From Nanobdellota archaeon (GTDB lineage Archaea > Nanobdellota > Nanobdellia > Woesearchaeales > JAUYGA01), in contig JAUYGA010000071.1 in NCBI GenBank assembly GCA_030690755.1, forward strand, positions 1 to 7,902: a DNA stretch of 7,902 bases. Reading direction: 5' to 3'. The notes under the pieces were generated by a model. That model saw only the letters and a program-made list of their open reading frames with translations. It did no database searches and was not told the origin of the DNA. Made by a program: the position numbers and the translations under genes. Below are positions 5,793-7,902 of this stretch, in pieces; within the stretch, counting starts at the first letter, position 1; every line of letters begins with the position of its first letter.

Positions 5793-5825
5793 TCACAAAC
5801 TTTAAATTTGAATTAACTCATTTTT

Positions 5826-5833
5826 GATATAAA
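5826..5833 (+). promoter_or_regulatory. TATA box upstream of the second anticodon-arm fragment
   Basis: GATATAAA centred at about 5829.5 predicts transcription start near 5856, almost exactly at the first base of fragment B (5854). The fragment would be at the 5' end of the RNA, and the same transcript could run into the second tRNA. Confidence 0.45.
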
Positions 5834-5853
5834 CAATTATAGAAAAAATAAAA

Positions 5854-5885
5854 CCAGCCTCAAAAGCTGGTCGACGCACTGACCC
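5854..5885 (+). repeat. Partial tRNA copy B: anticodon arm plus half variable arm
   Basis: CCAGC-CTCAAAA-GCTGG is a perfect anticodon-arm hairpin whose loop reads CAA (Leu). It is followed by TCGACGCACTGACCC. It matches 5959-5990 in the tRNA downstream at 28 of 32 positions, and all four differences are transitions. Similarity ends in the variable loop, the same end point as fragment A. The fragment keeps Watson-Crick pairing where the tRNA has a T-G pair. No other tRNA parts are present. Confidence 0.7.
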
Positions 5886-5907
5886 GTAACTATCAGAAAT
5901 CATCAAA

Positions 5908-5917
5908 AATATAAAAA
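5908..5917 (+). promoter_or_regulatory. TATA-like box upstream of the second tRNA
   Basis: AATATAAAAA is centred about 20 bp before the mature tRNA 5' end. That is tighter than the usual 26 bp, so initiation at or just inside the mature end is implied, or the real promoter is the one at 5826-5833. Confidence 0.35.
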
Positions 5918-6008
5918 CTTTACGGTGCAATGCCGGAGTAGCCTAACTTGGTAAGGCGCTAGCCTCAAGAGCTGGTTGACGTACTGACCCTGCGTCTCGC
6001 GGGTTCAA

Positions 6009-6065
6009 TTGAGAATGCGAAGCATTCGAACATTGTTCCAGAAATGCTCGCATTTCTCAGAACAA
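6009..6065 (+). other. Inner 57-nt intron with canonical BHB in the second tRNA
   Basis: The central helix is GTTC (6003-6006) with GAAC (6060-6063), exactly four base pairs. The 5' bulge is AAT (6007-6009) and the 3' bulge AAA (6064-6066). The intron helix begins TGAGAA (6010-6015) with TTCTCA (6054-6059) and continues for about 16 bp with two single-base bulges. The cuts AA|T and AA|A remove 6009-6065 and leave TTCAA joined to ATGTG, which matches the intron-interrupted T-loop of the first tRNA. The outer exon helix is weak (CGCG with TGTG by G-T pairs). Confidence 0.6.
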
Positions 6066-6084
6066 ATGTGTTCAACACGGGAAG
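6066..6084 (+). other. Outer mini-intron in the T-loop of the second tRNA
   Basis: Once the inner intron is removed, TTC (6004-6006) can pair with GGA (6080-6082), with bulges AAA (6007-6008 plus 6066) and AGT (6083-6085) and an intron helix TGTGT/ACACG around TCA (6067-6079). This is the same architecture as the mini-intron of the first tRNA, with a longer helix. Confidence 0.5.
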
Positions 6085-6115
6085 TCCCGTCTCCGGCGCA
6101 CAATCTTCAGCAAAC

Positions 6116-6123
6116 TATTTATA
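6116..6123 (+). promoter_or_regulatory. TATA box of the HTH_10 gene
   Basis: TATTTATA starts 29 bases before the ATG at 6145, so transcription should begin at or next to the start codon (leaderless mRNA). Confidence 0.6.
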
Positions 6124-6144
6124 CAAAACAAATAATGAAACCTT

Positions 6145-6783
6145 ATGTTCGAAGCAAAATTCAAACTTAAACATAAAGGTTGTTGGACTGAAGGATTAAA
6201 AAAGTTCAAAAGTAGTTTCACAACGCATAACACTGTTAGTTTAAATCCTGATTTAGTTCAAGATGTAACTGAAGTCTTACTTTCCAGCAAAAAAGAAGCA
6301 GTAAAAATAAAAAAGTATTTAAAAAATCATCCACTCATAAAGAAGTCTGAAATTCTCGAAGAAGATGATAAAAAAATGCTTATACAAATATTCACAGATA
6401 CAAGTAAAATAAGCTCAATAGTCCACGAGATAATACAGAGCAAATGCTTTGTTTCAAAAAAAGTTCCACTAGTAGATGGATGGGAAATTTGGACAATAGC
6501 TGCACCAAAAAAGACAGCAATAAAAAATGCTCTTGAGGAAATAAAGAAGCACGGTGAATTCAAGCTTCTGTATATCAAAAAATCAACCTTTGATGGATTT
6601 AACCTTTCCGAAAAACAAGAAAAGATTCTAAGAATGGCGCTTGAAAAAGGATATTATAATTGGCCAAAGAAAACATCAATACAACAGCTTGCCAAGTCCA
6701 TGAAACTAAGTAAACCAACAACAGCCGAACACTTAAGAAAAGCGGAGATAAAGATAATAAACAGGGAATTTGGCAAAAGTTAG
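6145..6783 (+). CDS. Bat-type HTH (HTH_10) DNA-binding protein
   Basis: This is a 212-aa protein. The C-terminal region (about 153-208) is a helix-turn-helix of the bacterio-opsin activator type: LSEKQEKILRMALEKGYYNWPKKTSIQQLAKSMKLSKPTTAEHLRKAEIKII shows the typical spacing, a gap rich in Tyr, Trp and Pro, and the recognition helix KPTTAEHLRKAE. The N-terminal 150 residues resemble the ligand-sensing half of this archaeal family (WEIWTIAAPKKTAIKNALEEIKKHGEFKLLYIKK). The effector is unknown. The ATG at 6145 is supported by TATA spacing and needs no Shine-Dalgarno. A perfect palindrome 18 bases past its stop, in front of the next gene, is a candidate binding site. Confidence 0.85.
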   Translation: MFEAKFKLKHKGCWTEGLKKFKSSFTTHNTVSLNPDLVQDVTEVLLSSKKEAVKIKKYLKNHPLIKKSEILEEDDKKMLIQIFTDTSKISSIVHEIIQSKCFVSKKVPLVDGWEIWTIAAPKKTAIKNALEEIKKHGEFKLLYIKKSTFDGFNLSEKQEKILRMALEKGYYNWPKKTSIQQLAKSMKLSKPTTAEHLRKAEIKIINREFGKS

Positions 6784-6800
6784 TATGTTTTAGTATAAAA

Positions 6801-6818
6801 TACCTAACAGGTTAGGTA
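6801..6818. promoter_or_regulatory. Perfect 8-bp-arm palindrome, operator candidate
   Basis: TACCTAAC-AG-GTTAGGTA lies just upstream of the BRE/TATA region of the gene at 6854. Its place and symmetry suit a dimeric regulator, most simply the HTH_10 protein encoded just before it. It is not followed by a T-run, so a terminator is less likely. Confidence 0.5.
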
Positions 6819-6826
6819 AAAAATAG

Positions 6827-6834
6827 TTATAAAT
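6827..6834 (+). promoter_or_regulatory. TATA box of the 140-aa gene
   Basis: TTATAAAT starts 27 bases before the ATG at 6854, predicting a leaderless message. It begins nine bases after the palindrome at 6801-6818. Confidence 0.55.
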
Positions 6835-6853
6835 AACCTCTTTCTGATTAACA

Positions 6854-7276
6854 ATGGAAAATAAAATTTACGAATGGTATGAAGAACTCGGAGAACCTCC
6901 TAAAGCCAGATTAAAGGAAACTAAAAAAACATTTAGTTTAAACAAACTTTCAAACGGAGATTTAATAGAATTTCCTATACGCCGAGAAGCTAGTAAAGAA
7001 GAACGCATGAAGTTGGGAAAATACTTAATCCAAAAAGGCATAAGTAAAGAAATAGTGATAGAAGGTAGAATCTGGCCAGAACATTATGTTGAAACTATCA
7101 GAAGAGCTGAAGACAATGTTGGAATCGAATTAATAATCAGAGCTCAAGCAGGACAAAACTGGGAAGGAAATCCAGTTCACACCATACATGGCCCAAATGA
7201 TGCTTTGGATTTATGTTTATTCAATGGTGAAGGATACAAGATACTAAACAAACTTCTTGAAAAATACAACCTATAA
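6854..7276 (+). CDS. Hypothetical protein, 140 aa
   Basis: I do not recognise this family. It has no signal peptide or membrane segment. It begins MENKIYEWYEELGEPP, has a basic stretch (KARLKETKKT), then alternating beta and helical segments (KEIVIEGRIWPEHYVETIRRAEDNVGIELIIRAQAG). The C-terminal third contains NPVHTIHGPNDALDLCLFNGEGYKIL, where two His, an Asn-Asp pair and one Cys could form a site, though no known motif fits. The start is set by TATA spacing. It has its own promoter behind a palindrome 18 bases after the HTH_10 gene, and it is a likely target of that regulator. Confidence 0.7.
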   Translation: MENKIYEWYEELGEPPKARLKETKKTFSLNKLSNGDLIEFPIRREASKEERMKLGKYLIQKGISKEIVIEGRIWPEHYVETIRRAEDNVGIELIIRAQAGQNWEGNPVHTIHGPNDALDLCLFNGEGYKILNKLLEKYNL

Positions 7277-7298
7277 AACAAACAAATCATTAGTAAAC

Positions 7299-7306
7299 AT
7301 TTAAAA
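7299..7306 (+). promoter_or_regulatory. TATA box of the YgiQ-family gene
   Basis: ATTTAAAA starts 31 bases before the ATG at 7330, giving a leader of at most one or two bases. No Shine-Dalgarno is visible. Confidence 0.45.
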
Positions 7307-7329
7307 AAGAAAGAAGCATATTAAGATAA

Positions 7330-7902
7330 ATGGAATACGACATAATCCTAGTAATCGGCGAGCTGTTCTTTGATCATCCTCTTAGCGGGCCTGCGATTCT
7401 TAAGCGGCTGCTTGAAAAACATGGTTATAATGTTGGAATAATAGAGCTGCCAAGAACTGATGCTGATATAATTAAGCTTGGCAAGCCAAAACTGTTTTTT
7501 GGAATAACATCGGGCAGCATTGATTCAATGGTTAGAAATTACACTCCATTGAAGAAGAAAAGATTAGAGGATGAGACTTCTGAATTTGATGCGAGAGAAA
7601 CTGTTCCAGATAGGGCTGTGTTAGTCTATAGTAATTGGGTAAAGAAACATTTTAAGGATTCTATAATTGTTATCGGAGGAACAGAAGCGACACTCAGAAG
7701 ATTTAGTCATTATGATTATTGGGACAATAAGGTTAGAAAATCAATATTGCTTGATTCGCGCGCAGATATTTTGGTTTTTGGTAATGGCGAGAAACAAATC
7801 CTAGAGATTGCAGAAAGAATAAAAAAATCAGAACCTGACACCAAAACCATTCATGCTTCTCTAGCAGGAATAGAAGGCACATGCATACTTGAAAAAGAAG
7901 CG
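7330..7902 (+). CDS. YgiQ family (UPF0313) radical SAM protein, N-terminal part
   Basis: The open frame runs off the window after 191 codons. The encoded part has the characteristic YgiQ N-terminal region: DIILVIGELFFDHPLSGPAI, then GITSGSIDSMVRNYTPLKKKR, then PDRAVLVYSNWVKKHF, then IIVIGGTEATLRRFSHYDYWDNKVRKSILLDSRADILVFGNGEKQI. These match the segment that precedes the radical SAM core in this family. The CxxxCxxC motif that binds the 4Fe-4S cluster would lie beyond residue 191 and is not visible. The reaction is unknown for the family. The start is the first ATG, at a leaderless distance from a TATA box. Confidence 0.9.
   Translation, partial: MEYDIILVIGELFFDHPLSGPAILKRLLEKHGYNVGIIELPRTDADIIKLGKPKLFFGITSGSIDSMVRNYTPLKKKRLEDETSEFDARETVPDRAVLVYSNWVKKHFKDSIIVIGGTEATLRRFSHYDYWDNKVRKSILLDSRADILVFGNGEKQILEIAERIKKSEPDTKTIHASLAGIEGTCILEKEA

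Larger units (their letters stand above)
5932..6098 (+). tRNA. tRNA-Leu (CAA) with nested T-loop introns
   Basis: Acceptor GCCGGAG (5932-5938) pairs perfectly with CTCCGGC (6091-6097). D stem GCC/GGC encloses loop TAACTTGGTAA. Anticodon stem CTAGC/GCTGG has one T-G pair; loop CTCAAGA reads CAA at 5966-5968, for UUG leucine codons. The class II variable arm GACGTA/TGCGTC (with one T-G pair) encloses CTGACCC. T stem GCGGG (5999-6003) pairs with CCCGT (6086-6090). Between TTCAA (6004-6008) and T6085 lies a 76-nt insertion that resolves into two BHB introns, one nested at the 5' splice site of the other. The discriminator is G (6098) rather than the A usual for leucine tRNAs, and no CCA is encoded. 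It is 46 bases upstream of the HTH_10 gene. Confidence 0.75.

Noticed and set aside
5854..5925. Box C/D guide RNA on either strand (TGATGA and CTGA words)
   Set aside because: The boxes are only three bases apart or wrongly spaced, leaving no room for a guide of about 10 bases.
5932..6098. Reassignment of UUG from leucine to serine, suggested by a CAA anticodon with a G discriminator
   Set aside because: In the YgiQ-family gene, UUG codes for conserved leucine (for example the first Leu of the SILLDSRAD segment), so standard decoding fits.

Overview
The window looks like a piece of an AT-rich archaeal genome, probably a DPANN lineage of the Woesearchaeota/Pacearchaeota type. The grounds are a TrmB-family regulator, a bat-type HTH protein, a stand-alone NnrD, TATA boxes about 26-30 bp from several starts, apparently leaderless mRNAs and BHB-like tRNA introns. 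The lineage is inferred from gene content and style only.

Layout. Positions 1-118 hold the right part of a structured repeat-like element. Four minus-strand genes follow, listed here in transcription order: a TrmB-like regulator (3688-2927), nnrD for NAD(P)H-hydrate repair (2878-2018), a YhbY/CRM RNA-binding protein (1971-1687) and a large unknown protein (1562-129). The regulator is divergent from an unknown gene (3860-4423), and a palindrome sits between the two promoters. That gene converges on a YkgJ/CxxCxxCC-family gene (5255-4485), with a 12-bp hairpin between them.

The most unusual part is the gene-poor stretch 5256-6144. It holds two class II (Leu-type) tRNA-like genes. Each is preceded by its own partial copy of the anticodon arm and half of the variable arm, and each copy lies just downstream of a TATA-like box. 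Both tRNAs carry an insertion in the T-loop that folds as a tiny bulge-helix-bulge intron. In the second tRNA this mini-intron is itself interrupted, exactly at its 5' splice site, by a 57-nt intron with a canonical BHB, so the arrangement is nested. A 134-bp MITE-like element with 16-bp terminal inverted repeats and an 8-bp target duplication lies between the first tRNA and its TATA box. That tRNA also has stem mismatches and an apparent GAA anticodon, so it may be a dying copy.

Downstream on the plus strand are an HTH_10 regulator (6145-6783), an unknown 140-aa gene (6854-7276) behind an 18-bp palindrome, and the N-terminal part of a YgiQ/UPF0313 radical SAM protein running off the end (7330-7902). 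All three appear to be leaderless or nearly so. The genes look like housekeeping or small-regulon material; nothing here is a recognisable defence operon or CRISPR array.
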